A program made the translations under genes and the position numbers. A stretch of DNA of 28,084 bases from CAYGBW01 sp964348185 (GTDB lineage Bacteria > Desulfobacterota > BSN033 > WVXP01), in contig CAYGBW010000026.1 in the NCBI GenBank assembly GCA_964348185.1, positions 1 through 28,084 on the forward strand, in the 5' to 3' direction. Below, one piece after another: positions 15,025 through 23,929 of the stretch; positions within the stretch are counted from its first letter, which is position 1, and each line of letters starts with the position of its first letter. The notes below the pieces were generated by a model. It was not told the DNA's origin and did not search any database. It saw only the letters and a list, made by a program, of their open reading frames with translations.

Positions 15025-16988
15025 AAAAAGACGAGACTACCTGGCTCAAGGTTCGAATCTTTTTGATTTTTTTTCTTTTCTTTCTCTCTTTTGTTCTGAT
15101 TTTGCTGCGGGTTCTGCAACTGCAGGTCTTAGAGAAAGAGAGCCTTCGGGGGCTAGCAGAAAGGCAGCACCAAAGGATCATTAAGCTGATGCCCAGCCGG
15201 GGGACCATTTTCGATCGAAATCTGAGGGTACTGGCCAAAAGCACCGAGATCAAATCCCTCTACGCTCATCCTCGCCAGATAGCGGACATTCCCAAAGCCG
15301 CCCGGAAGATCGCTCCGATCTTGAAGGCCAACCAATCGACCATCCAGAGGAAACTCAGATCTCGACAGCCTTTTGTCTGGATCCAACGAAAGATCTCTCC
15401 CGACAAGGCTGAAAAGATAAGAGACTTCAGAATCAGGGGGGTCGGGTTCTTGAAAGAGAGCCAGAGGTATTATCCAAATGGCTGGCTGGCTGCGAACCTC
15501 CTGGGGTTTGTTGGCGTGGACTCCCAGGGGCTAGAAGGGATGGAATTCCAGTTTGATAGCTACCTCCGGGGACACCCCCACCGAGTGGTTCTGGGGCTTG
15601 ACGCTCGAGGAAGGGAAATCCTTACCGAGGCCCACATCCCGCCAAACGACCTGCCCAGTCATAACCTTGTCCTGACGATCGATTTGAACATACAACACAT
15701 CGTCAAGGAAGCCCTTTCCCGGGCGGTCAGCAAAACAGGGGCTCGTTCTGCTATGGCGGTCGTGATGGATCCCCTGACCGGTCGGATTTTGGCGATGGCG
15801 AGTCGCCCCTCCTTTAATCCGAATATCCCGAACAATTATAACCCCGCCACGGTCCGGAACCGGGTGGTCACCGATATCTTCGAGCCAGGATCGATTTTCA
15901 AGGCCTTCCTTTTGGCTGCAGCCCTCGAAGAGAAAGTGGTCAAAAGAAATGACATCTTCTTTGGTCATAACGGCGCGTACCGAGTCGGAGCCGAGATCAT
16001 CCATGATCTCAAGAAACATGGCTGGCTGAGCCTTCAGAGGGTCATCAAATACTCAAGCAATATTGGGGCGAGCCAGATTGGCCTCAAATTGGGCGCCACA
16101 AAACTCGACGATTATAGCCGAAAGTTCGGGTTTGGGACTCGCACCGGCATCAACCTCCCCGGTGAAGTGGAAGGGATCGTTCGGGCCCCAAAGAGTCTCA
16201 GCAAGGTCGGCATTGCAAACACGTCTTTCGGTCAGGGTATCTCTGTGACCGCCATCCAGCTCATCTCTGCCCTCTCGTCTATTGCCAATGGGGGAGTCTT
16301 GATGCGTCCCTATGTCGTGGACCGAATCATCGATCAAAGAGGTCGGGTGGTCAAATCCTTTCCGCCTCTATCGAAAAGAAGGGTCCTTTCTCCGGAGACG
16401 AGTCTAGAGGTCACCAGGATTCTGAAGGAAGTGGTGGAGCCGGGGGGGACAGGAACCCAAGCGGCGCTCTCCGGGTATGAGGTAGCTGGGAAGACGGGAA
16501 CGGCTCAGAAGATCGACCCCCTTCTGAAGAAATACTCCGACGAAAGGTATATTGGATCTTTCATGGGATTTGTGCCGGCCGATGATCCCAGACTCGCCAT
16601 CCTGGTTGTAATCGACGAGCCTGAGGGAACGCCCCATGGAGGGGTGGTGGCCGCTCCCGTATTCAGGACCATTGCCCAGCAGAGCCTTCAATACCTGAAT
16701 GTTTCGCCCAAGAAGGGTGCAGTTGTCGCCCGAGCCAGAAAGGATCAGAAAAATCGCCCCATGTTTGAAGAGCCTAAGGCCCCACCATCGGAAAGGAAGG
16801 CGGAGGCAGCGGGTCTTATGCCGAGTCTCGAAGGGCTCAGCATGCGGGCCGCTCTGAAACGGCTCGGGGGATTGAGGCTGGATATCGACATCAGCGGCCG
16901 GGGAGTTCTCCTCAAGCAGAGCCCCCGCCCCGGAGCCCGGCTGAGGGAGGGAGCCGTCTGCTATCTGAGATTTGCACCACCCTCATGA
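15021..16988 (+). CDS. ftsI: Septal peptidoglycan transpeptidase (class B PBP) with C-terminal PASTA domain
   Basis: A 655-residue class B penicillin-binding protein that cross-links septal peptidoglycan in the periplasm. It has a short tail, one transmembrane anchor (about 11-32), the PBP dimerisation domain beginning SRGTIFDRN, and the transpeptidase domain with the acyl-ester serine in SIFK (291-294), SSN (345-347) and KTGT (491-494). After a charged linker there is a single PASTA domain (about 599-653: PSLEGLSMRAALKRL, then QSPRPGARL). Enterobacterial FtsI lacks this; Gram-positive PBP2x/SpoVD and many deltaproteobacterial homologues have it. The frame opens earlier, at 14949, inside ftsL; the ATGA overlap with the ftsL stop fixes the start at 15021. 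murE follows after 111 bp. Confidence 0.96.
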   Translation: MKKDETTWLKVRIFLIFFLFFLSFVLILLRVLQLQVLEKESLRGLAERQHQRIIKLMPSRGTIFDRNLRVLAKSTEIKSLYAHPRQIADIPKAARKIAPILKANQSTIQRKLRSRQPFVWIQRKISPDKAEKIRDFRIRGVGFLKESQRYYPNGWLAANLLGFVGVDSQGLEGMEFQFDSYLRGHPHRVVLGLDARGREILTEAHIPPNDLPSHNLVLTIDLNIQHIVKEALSRAVSKTGARSAMAVVMDPLTGRILAMASRPSFNPNIPNNYNPATVRNRVVTDIFEPGSIFKAFLLAAALEEKVVKRNDIFFGHNGAYRVGAEIIHDLKKHGWLSLQRVIKYSSNIGASQIGLKLGATKLDDYSRKFGFGTRTGINLPGEVEGIVRAPKSLSKVGIANTSFGQGISVTAIQLISALSSIANGGVLMRPYVVDRIIDQRGRVVKSFPPLSKRRVLSPETSLEVTRILKEVVEPGGTGTQAALSGYEVAGKTGTAQKIDPLLKKYSDERYIGSFMGFVPADDPRLAILVVIDEPEGTPHGGVVAAPVFRTIAQQSLQYLNVSPKKGAVVARARKDQKNRPMFEEPKAPPSERKAEAAGLMPSLEGLSMRAALKRLGGLRLDIDISGRGVLLKQSPRPGARLREGAVCYLRFAPPS

Positions 16989-17099
16989 CACGCTGGAGTC
17001 GCTAAACTTCGGGGGCCTCTATGGCTTTACGATAGGTCGACCCAGCCCATCAACGATCTGGAGGATTTGGGATCTCTGTGCAGAGTCTTAGGTTGGGTT

Positions 17100-18629
17100 A
17101 TGAAGCTGCGGGATTTGATCAGAGACATTCCCCAAAAGAGGATCATCGGGGATCCTGGGGTCGACATTCAGGACATTGCATACCATTCCGCAAGGGTATG
17201 CAAGGGAACCCTCTTCGTGGCCATACAAGGACTCAGAGGCGATGGCCATACGTTTATCGAGGAGGCCCTTGACAGGGGAGCAAGAGCCCTGGTGGTGGAG
17301 CGGGATCAGGGGGCAGGCTATGGGATTCCTGTGGTGATCGTGCCGGAGGCTCGTGCGGCTTTGGCCCATTTATCTGCCACCTTCTTTGGGAATCCCTCTC
17401 TTCAGGTGCACCTCATCGGCGTGACCGGCACAAATGGAAAAACCACCACCTCGTTCTTGATCGAGTCGATCCTCGAAAGGGGACCGCTTCGCTGCGGGGT
17501 GATTGGCACAATTAACTATCGGTATGGCGGCAGAGTTGTCCCAGCCCCTCTGACCACTCCAGAATCCTACGATATCCAGAAAATGGTCAGAGAGATGGTG
17601 GATTCTGGGACGACTCACGTCGTGATGGAGGTATCTTCCCATGCCCTTGACCTTCGGCGGGTTGATCGCTGCCATTTCGATGTGGGGGTGTTCACCAATT
17701 TCACTCAGGACCACCTCGACTATCATACCGATCTCGACCAATACCGCCAATGCAAGGAGTATCTCTTCACGGGAATCATACCCGCTAGCAGCAAGGAGGG
17801 GCATGCGGCCGTCCTCAATCTGGACGATCCAGTTGGAGAGAAGCTATGGCAGAAAGTGAGCTACAGCAAGATGGGTTATGCCCTCCACAGACAAACCGGT
17901 CTTTGGGCCAGCAACGTGACGGCTTCCCTTGAAGGCGTTGGAGCGACGGTCCATACCCCCGGGGGGAGAATGGAAATCCAGTCCTCTCTCGTGGGCGAGT
18001 TTAACCTGTACAACATCATGGCAGCGATCGGAGCGGCCATGGCGCTCCGGGTTCCAACGGAGTTTATCCGGGAAGGTATCGATGCCCTTTCCACGGTGCC
18101 GGGGAGGATGGAGAGGATCCCCAACGATCGGGGAGTAGAGATCTTTGTGGACTACGCCCACACCCCCCACGCACTGGAAAGGGCGCTGGCGGCCCTCAGG
18201 CCTCTGCGCAGGAGGGGGCGGTTGATCGCCGTATTCGGATGCGGTGGCGACAGGGATCGCACCAAACGCCCCATAATGGGCCAGGTGGTTGCCAGGCTGA
18301 GTGACCTTTCGATTATCACGTCAGACAACCCCCGGAGTGAACCCCCAGGAGCCATCGTCCACCAAATCGAAGAGGGTTTTGTCCAAGAGAAAGTACACCC
18401 AGTGGCCAGGGAGGACCTTGATCGAGGCAATCAAGGGGGAGGGTATCTCAAGATTGAGGACAGAAGGGAGGCCATCGGCCTAGCTGTCCAAGTGGCTCGT
18501 TCAGGAGACATCATTCTGGTGGCTGGAAAGGGGCATGAGAATTACCAGATTCTGGGAGACCGTAAACTCCCCTTTGATGACCGGGCAGAAATCAAAATGG
18601 CTCTCCTGAAAACGTCCTCGAAGAATTGA
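17100..18629 (+). CDS. murE: UDP-MurNAc-L-Ala-D-Glu:meso-diaminopimelate ligase
   Basis: Adds the third residue of the peptidoglycan stem peptide with ATP, in the cytoplasm. The 509-residue product has the N-terminal UMP-binding domain (SARVCKGTLFVAIQG), the ATP loop GVTGTNGKTTT (107-117), MEVSSHALDLRR and the C-terminal Mur ligase domain. The DNPR motif (409-412), followed by SEPP, is the signature of meso-diaminopimelate-adding enzymes, so the organism should have DAP-type peptidoglycan. The frame opens at TTG 17067, but ATG 17100 (MKLRDLI) fits homologues and has AGGTTGG before it. murF follows seven bases after the stop. Confidence 0.97.
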   Translation: MKLRDLIRDIPQKRIIGDPGVDIQDIAYHSARVCKGTLFVAIQGLRGDGHTFIEEALDRGARALVVERDQGAGYGIPVVIVPEARAALAHLSATFFGNPSLQVHLIGVTGTNGKTTTSFLIESILERGPLRCGVIGTINYRYGGRVVPAPLTTPESYDIQKMVREMVDSGTTHVVMEVSSHALDLRRVDRCHFDVGVFTNFTQDHLDYHTDLDQYRQCKEYLFTGIIPASSKEGHAAVLNLDDPVGEKLWQKVSYSKMGYALHRQTGLWASNVTASLEGVGATVHTPGGRMEIQSSLVGEFNLYNIMAAIGAAMALRVPTEFIREGIDALSTVPGRMERIPNDRGVEIFVDYAHTPHALERALAALRPLRRRGRLIAVFGCGGDRDRTKRPIMGQVVARLSDLSIITSDNPRSEPPGAIVHQIEEGFVQEKVHPVAREDLDRGNQGGGYLKIEDRREAIGLAVQVARSGDIILVAGKGHENYQILGDRKLPFDDRAEIKMALLKTSSKN

Positions 18630-18636
18630 TACAACA

Positions 18637-20043
18637 ATGGGAACCGGATCCCAACTGACCTGTTCGGACATTCTAAAGGCAACGGGGGGCCAACTGCTTC
18701 GAGGGGATAAAGAGGCCTCTTTCCTTGGCCTGTCTGTCGACTCGAGGACCCTCCAATGGGGCGAAATCTTCCTTGCCCTGAAGGGAGATCACTTTGATGG
18801 GCATGCCTTTATTCGAGAGGGGTTGGAGAAAGGCGCTGCTGGTGCAGTCGTGGAGAAAAGCCGCCTCGACAGGAATGCCGCAGAGTCCTTTGGGTCCAAG
18901 CCGCTCATCGCGGTTCCCGAGACGCTTCGGGCCTTGGGAGACATTGCGAGGTTTTGGAGAGATCGGTTCTCTCTGCCTGTCATCGGCGTCACCGGCAGCA
19001 ATGGAAAGACCAGCACCAAGGAAATGATCGCCTTTCTTTTGGCGGAGAGGTTCAGGGTCTTGAAAAGCCCCGGAAACTTCAACAACCTGGTGGGACTTCC
19101 CTTGACCCTGCTCGACCTCGGGCCTTCCCACGATATTGCGATTCTGGAGATGGGAACGAACATGCCCGGAGAAATCAGAAGGCTCGCCGAGATCGCTCGT
19201 CCGACCGTGGGATTGATCACCAACATCGGCCAGGCCCATCTCGAGGGAATGGGCTCTTTCGAGTCTCTGATAGAGGAGAAAGGGGAGCTGTTTCGGAGCG
19301 TGGGAGAAAGGGGCCTCGTTGTGGTCAATCTGAACGATCCCCATGTTTCGGCCCTTGCCAGACACTGTGTAGCGAGAAAAATCGGCTTCGGTATCGACAG
19401 ACAGGGCGACATCATGATCAACCGGATTCAATGGTGCGGTGCCAAAGGGGTCCGGTTTCGACTGACGATTGGGAATCAAACCGGTCCCGTCGATTTCCCC
19501 TTCACGGGACTCCAGTTTGTCCACAACGTGGCCGCAGCGGCCGCAGTGGCCTCACTTTTTGACATGGGAGTGGAGGACATAAAGAGAAGACTGAAACGGT
19601 TCAAGCCCCTTCCCATGAGAATGGAGATCACCTCGCTGGGAGGGATCACCTTCATCAATGACGCTTACAACGCCAATCCTCCATCTGTGGAGATGGCCCT
19701 GAGAGCGCTGACCCAAAGCTCGGGGAAGGGACAGGCCTTTGTCGTGCTGGGGGATATGCTTGAATTGGGAGACATCTCTCAAATGGCCCACAGAAAAGTG
19801 GGGCGACTCATTGGAACCCTCAACGTTGCGGGGGTCTTTCTTCTGGGAGCTCATGCCCCTGACGTGGCAGGGGGAGCGATCGAAGGGGGGATGGACCCTC
19901 AAAGAATATGGGTTGCTAAGAGTCACAGTGAGATTTCCTCTCTCCTGAAAGACCGCGTTCGACCCGGAGACTGGATCCTGGTAAAGGGGTCCAGAAGAAT
20001 GAGAATGGAAACCGTAATTGAAACCTTTGAAGGGGAAGCATAA
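18637..20043 (+). CDS. murF: UDP-MurNAc-tripeptide:D-Ala-D-Ala ligase
   Basis: Attaches D-alanyl-D-alanine to the UDP-MurNAc-tripeptide with ATP, completing the cytoplasmic pentapeptide precursor. The 468-residue length is normal. Features are SVDSRTLQWGEIFLALKG near 33-50, the ATP loop GVTGSNGKTSTKEM (117-130), NFNNLVGLPL, EMGTNMPGEI, and NDAYNANPPSVEMAL, the last being the murF-type motif of the C-terminal domain. The ATG is seven bases after the murE stop with only a weak ribosome site, consistent with coupling. The stop overlaps the mraY start as TAATG. Confidence 0.97.
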   Translation: MGTGSQLTCSDILKATGGQLLRGDKEASFLGLSVDSRTLQWGEIFLALKGDHFDGHAFIREGLEKGAAGAVVEKSRLDRNAAESFGSKPLIAVPETLRALGDIARFWRDRFSLPVIGVTGSNGKTSTKEMIAFLLAERFRVLKSPGNFNNLVGLPLTLLDLGPSHDIAILEMGTNMPGEIRRLAEIARPTVGLITNIGQAHLEGMGSFESLIEEKGELFRSVGERGLVVVNLNDPHVSALARHCVARKIGFGIDRQGDIMINRIQWCGAKGVRFRLTIGNQTGPVDFPFTGLQFVHNVAAAAAVASLFDMGVEDIKRRLKRFKPLPMRMEITSLGGITFINDAYNANPPSVEMALRALTQSSGKGQAFVVLGDMLELGDISQMAHRKVGRLIGTLNVAGVFLLGAHAPDVAGGAIEGGMDPQRIWVAKSHSEISSLLKDRVRPGDWILVKGSRRMRMETVIETFEGEA

Positions 20044-21119
20044 TGCTGTACCATCTCCTCTATCCACTCCACACCGTTTTTTCGGTTCTGAATGTTTTCC
20101 GCTACATCACTTTCAGAACCATCTATGCAGCCCTCACCGCTCTCCTCATCAGCTTCATTCTCGGGCCGTGGATCATTAGGAAACTCAGTGCAATCGGGGC
20201 CACCAATGCGGTGCGAGAGGATGTCCCGAACACCCACCTGACAAAGCAAGGGATCCCCACCATGGGTGGAATCCTGATCTTAACGGCACTCGTGATCCCC
20301 ACACTTCTATGGGCTGACCTCACCAATACCTTTGTCTGGCTCGTGCTTGTGGCGACCCTGCTTTTCGGTTTCATCGGATTTGCCGATGACCTGCTGAAGT
20401 TGAAACGGGGAAGGGGCAAGGGACTGAAGGCTCGGTACAAAATCCTGCTCCAGGCCCTGGTGGCTGTGGCTGTCAGCGGGATTCTCGTAGAATATCTGAG
20501 TTTTGATACGCGGATCTATTTCCCCTTTCTCAAAGGGTTTACCCCGGATCTGGGATGGTTCTATGTCCCCTTCATCGTTCTTGTCATTCTGGGAACCTCC
20601 AATTCCGTCAATCTCACTGACGGACTAGATGGCCTTGCGATCGGTCCCATTCTCATATCGGGGGGGACCTTCATGCTGTTCTGCTATCTCACCGGGCACT
20701 CGAGGTTTGCTGAGTACCTTCAGACCGCCTATGTAAAGGGAAGCGGAGAGCTCACCGTATTCTGCGGGGCCATGGTCGGGTCGGGCCTGGGTTTCCTCTG
20801 GTTCAACACCTACCCTGCTCAGGTATTCATGGGAGACATGGGATCCCTGGCCCTTGGCGCGGCATTGGGGATCGTTGCTGTCATTGCAAAGCAGGAGATC
20901 CTCCTGGTCATTGTGGGAGGAATCTTTGTGTTGGAAGCGATCTCTGTTATCGTCCAGGTCGTCTCCTTCAAGATGAGAAGAAAGCGCGTTCTGAGAATGG
21001 CCCCTCTTCACCATCACTTCGAGCTCAAAGGATGGGCCGAGCCAAAGGTGATCGTTCGCTTCTGGATAATCGCCCTGATACTGGGGTTGATAGCCATCAG
21101 TACATTAAAGCTCAGGTAG
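20043..21119 (+). CDS. mraY: Phospho-N-acetylmuramoyl-pentapeptide transferase
   Basis: Integral membrane enzyme that moves phospho-MurNAc-pentapeptide from UDP onto undecaprenyl phosphate, giving lipid I. The 358-residue product has about ten hydrophobic helices and all the family marks: PTMGGILIL (72-80), the aspartate pair in FADDLLK (113-119), NLTDGLDGLA (190-199), a GDMGSLALG segment and the histidine run of APLHHHFELKGW near the C-terminus. It overlaps the murF stop by one base. A 171-bp gap with a tandem repeat array separates it from murD. Confidence 0.98.
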   Translation: MLYHLLYPLHTVFSVLNVFRYITFRTIYAALTALLISFILGPWIIRKLSAIGATNAVREDVPNTHLTKQGIPTMGGILILTALVIPTLLWADLTNTFVWLVLVATLLFGFIGFADDLLKLKRGRGKGLKARYKILLQALVAVAVSGILVEYLSFDTRIYFPFLKGFTPDLGWFYVPFIVLVILGTSNSVNLTDGLDGLAIGPILISGGTFMLFCYLTGHSRFAEYLQTAYVKGSGELTVFCGAMVGSGLGFLWFNTYPAQVFMGDMGSLALGAALGIVAVIAKQEILLVIVGGIFVLEAISVIVQVVSFKMRRKRVLRMAPLHHHFELKGWAEPKVIVRFWIIALILGLIAISTLKLR

Positions 21120-21132
21120 AGGGGACATTGAG

Positions 21133-21230
21133 CATTTATCATTTGGCGTTTATCCTTGGGCATTGGTCGTTGATCATTGATTATTGTTCATTGGTCGTTG
21201 TTCGTTGGTCATTGTTCATGGGTCATATTT
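21133..21230 (+). repeat. Tandem array of about seven degenerate 14-bp units between mraY and murD
   Basis: Seven consecutive 14-base units read as CATTTATCATTTGG, CGTTTATCCTTGGG, CATTGGTCGTTGAT, CATTGATTATTGTT, CATTGGTCGTTGTT, CGTTGGTCATTGTT and CATGGGTCATATTT. Units three to six are the closest to a CATTGGTCRTTGTT consensus; the first two and the last are weak. The array is T-rich and unlike the genes around it in composition. It lies inside the dcw operon. Confidence 0.8.
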
Positions 21231-21290
21231 CACTCGATCTCGTGAACATGTTCGGAAGAGGGACCCACCCTCTAAGGGGAACGAACGTTA

Positions 21291-22718
21291 ATGATTGCCC
21301 TTTCTGAAATGACAGGTCCCGCGAGAGAAGCTGGGCCACACGAGCCCATGGACCTGAGGGGTGTCCGGGTCCTGGTCGTTGGGTTGGCCAGAACCGGGGT
21401 GGCTGTGGCGAGATTTCTGTCCAATCGCGGTGCCACCGTTGTGGGAACCGATACCCGGGACAGAGGGGATCTCGAGAGGGAGTTCCCAGACCTCAGGGAT
21501 CTCAACATTGAACTCCAAGTGGGGGGCCACGGAGAAGAGGGCTTTCTTCACGCGGATCTGATTGTCCTCAGCCCTGGCGTTCCTCCGTTTATCGAGCCTT
21601 TGGCCAAGGCACGGCAGCAGGAGATTCCCATCATCAGTGAAATCGAACTGGCCTCGCGGTTCCTGGCAGTTCCTATCGTAGCGGTGACAGGAACGAATGG
21701 AAAAACCACCACCACCCTCCTCATCGGCGCCATGCTCCAAAGGGCAGGGAAAAGGGTCTTTGTGGGAGGAAACGTCGGCAATCCACTCATCAATTCCATC
21801 GTGGGCGAGGAGAAAAACGATATCGCCGTCGTCGAGCTCAGTAGTTTCCAGTTAGAAGGGATCGAGAAATTCAGACCAGCCATCGCCGTGCTCCTCAACA
21901 TAACGGAAGACCACTTGGACCGGTACCCCGGTTTTGAGGCCTACATAGAGGCAAAATCAAGGGTGTTCATGAACCAGAGGCCCTCGGATGTATCGGTTCT
22001 GAATGCGGGAGATCCAATGGTGGAAAGAGCTGCTTCCTCGTGCAAGGCCCGGAAAGTCTATTTCAACGTTACCCATGATCAGATGGAAGGGGCCTTCCTG
22101 CGGGGCCGCCAAATTGTCTTGAGGAGGCCGGAGGGGGAGGAGATCTACGATCCCGAGAAGGGCAAGCTCATGGGACCTCACAATATCGAGAACATGATGG
22201 CCGCAATCGTCGCAGCCAGGCTGTGTGGGTGTCCCGAGGATGGGGTTCAGGAGGCTCTGGAGGCTTTCAATGGACTGGCCCATCGCCTTGAGTTTGTCAA
22301 AGAGGTGAAAGGGGTCCGCTATTTCAATGATTCCAAGGGCACCAACGTTGGGGCCGTGGTGAAGTCGTTACAGACTTTCCCAGGCCCCCTCATCCTCATT
22401 GCCGGTGGGAAGGACAAGGGTGGAGATTACGCTCCTCTAAAGCAACCGATCGAGGGGAGGGTGAAGGATCTGATCCTTATCGGACAGGCGAGAGAGAGGA
22501 TGGCTCGCCATCTGGGGGATGTCGTACCGATCACCCTGGCCGGTTCCCTGGAGGAGGCCGTCAAGAGGGCCTATGCCCTGGCCCAGCCTGGTGATAGCGT
22601 CCTTCTTTCTCCGGCCTGTTCGAGCTACGACATGTTTCGAGACTACGTGGAGCGGGGCGAGGTCTTCAAGGTTCTGGTGAGGAGGCTGCCCGACTCAAAT
22701 CAAAACCAGAATCAATGA
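21291..22718 (+). CDS. murD: UDP-MurNAc-L-alanine:D-glutamate ligase
   Basis: Adds D-glutamate to UDP-MurNAc-L-Ala using ATP. The 475-residue product has the N-terminal Rossmann-like domain (VRVLVVGLARTGVAVARFL, 25-43), SPGVPP, the ATP loop AVTGTNGKTTT (131-141), ELSSFQLEG and LNITEDHLDR, and the C-terminal NDSKGTNVGAV and AGGKDKGGDY motifs specific to MurD. It is about 20 residues longer than typical because of an extra N-terminus; ATG 21291 has AAGGGGA at 10-base spacing, while the alternative ATG 21348 (MDLRGVRV) has no visible site. The 171 bp upstream hold the 14-bp repeat array. Confidence 0.96.
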   Translation: MIALSEMTGPAREAGPHEPMDLRGVRVLVVGLARTGVAVARFLSNRGATVVGTDTRDRGDLEREFPDLRDLNIELQVGGHGEEGFLHADLIVLSPGVPPFIEPLAKARQQEIPIISEIELASRFLAVPIVAVTGTNGKTTTTLLIGAMLQRAGKRVFVGGNVGNPLINSIVGEEKNDIAVVELSSFQLEGIEKFRPAIAVLLNITEDHLDRYPGFEAYIEAKSRVFMNQRPSDVSVLNAGDPMVERAASSCKARKVYFNVTHDQMEGAFLRGRQIVLRRPEGEEIYDPEKGKLMGPHNIENMMAAIVAARLCGCPEDGVQEALEAFNGLAHRLEFVKEVKGVRYFNDSKGTNVGAVVKSLQTFPGPLILIAGGKDKGGDYAPLKQPIEGRVKDLILIGQARERMARHLGDVVPITLAGSLEEAVKRAYALAQPGDSVLLSPACSSYDMFRDYVERGEVFKVLVRRLPDSNQNQNQ

Positions 22719-22754
22719 AATCGGGGGAGCAATAAGGATAGAGGCATTCTTGCC

Positions 22755-23846
22755 ATGAGGGGTCGAGTCCAGTTCGATTTTCCCATACTCCTTGTTACCC
22801 TGGTCCTGATGGGGCTTGGCATTGTCATGGTTTACAGTGCCAGCGCAATCCTTGCAGCTGACAGATTCAGGGACAGCTTCTATTTTCTCAAGAAGCAGGC
22901 TCTTTTTGCCTCAGGGGGCGTCCTCCTTATGATTGTGGTGATGAATCTCAACTATCACCTGTGGAAACGGTTAGCCTATCCTATTTTGGGTATCAGTTTC
23001 CTTCTCCTGATTCTCGTTCTGATAGTCGGTTCAAGGGCAGGAGGGTCGACCCGATGGCTCTACATTGGGCCCTTCTCCTTTCAGCCATCGGAGTTCGCCA
23101 AGCTTGGGCTCGTTATTTTTCTCTCCTATTTCCTCTCGAAGAAAGGGGACAAGATCAGAACGTTTCAGTTTGGTTTCCTCCCGACGACGCTCATCTCTGG
23201 GGCAATGATTTTTTTGGTTATCCGTCAGCCAGATTTCGGTGTTGCCCTGTTTCTTGGAATCATCGTGATGCTTATGCTCTTTATGGGAGGAACGCGCTTT
23301 TCCTATATCTTTTCCGCTGTGCTTCTGGCCGTTCCGGCTATCTACTTTCTGATTGTCAGGGTGCCCTATCGAGTTCATCGAATCATGAGCTACCTGAATC
23401 CCTGGAACGACCCCAAGGGCATCAGCTTCCAGATCGTTCAGTCCTTTGTCGCCTTTGGGGCCGGGGGGATTTTTGGATCGGGTTTGGGACAGGGCAAACA
23501 GAAGCTCTTCTTTCTCCCTGCGCCCCACACGGACTTCATCTTTTCTGTTGTGGGGGAGGAGATGGGGCTCATTGGCGCCGTCATCGTTCTGGGGCTCTAC
23601 CTGGTCTTTACGGTGAGGGGAATTCAGGTGTCCCTGGGGGCGCCGGACGAGTTTGGCACGTTTCTGGGATTTGGGATCACCTCACTGATTTCGCTCCAGG
23701 CGATCATCAACATGGCGGTTGTCTTGGGGCTACTCCCCACCAAAGGGCTTACCCTTCCCTTTGTCAGTTACGGAGGGACGTCTCTGGTGGTGAGTCTCGT
23801 GTCGGTAGGCATACTGCTAAACATCTCCTCCCATGCCCGGTATTGA
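22755..23846 (+). CDS. ftsW: Septal peptidoglycan glycosyltransferase FtsW (SEDS family)
   Basis: Polytopic SEDS protein that polymerises lipid II at the septum together with FtsI. The 363-residue product has about ten helices. It carries VMVYSASAI near the first helix, GGSTRWLYIGPFSFQPSEFAK (about 96-116), RQPDFGVALF, with the family's conserved aspartate in the segment after helix four, FFLPAPHTDFIFSVVGEE, and the C-terminal LPFVSYGGTSL. Position between murD and murG is the canonical place for ftsW and argues against RodA. It starts 36 bp after the murD stop; the ribosome site is weak. Confidence 0.96.
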   Translation: MRGRVQFDFPILLVTLVLMGLGIVMVYSASAILAADRFRDSFYFLKKQALFASGGVLLMIVVMNLNYHLWKRLAYPILGISFLLLILVLIVGSRAGGSTRWLYIGPFSFQPSEFAKLGLVIFLSYFLSKKGDKIRTFQFGFLPTTLISGAMIFLVIRQPDFGVALFLGIIVMLMLFMGGTRFSYIFSAVLLAVPAIYFLIVRVPYRVHRIMSYLNPWNDPKGISFQIVQSFVAFGAGGIFGSGLGQGKQKLFFLPAPHTDFIFSVVGEEMGLIGAVIVLGLYLVFTVRGIQVSLGAPDEFGTFLGFGITSLISLQAIINMAVVLGLLPTKGLTLPFVSYGGTSLVVSLVSVGILLNISSHARY

Positions 23847-23929
23847 GGCGAGCCCAGAGGCCTTCGGCGGTGTCTCATGTTCTGAAAAGGCGTACTTTTT
23901 CGGATTCACTGGCAGACATGGGAAGGGAA

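Noticed and set aside
21244..21253. GAACATGTTC palindrome as a LexA box
   Set aside because: The known GAAC/GTTC SOS box has four bases between the half sites; here there are two, and murD is not an SOS gene.
22961..23929. Long N-terminal extension of murG
   Set aside because: It is an out-of-frame reading of ftsW; the glycine-rich MurG start at 23930 matches the family.
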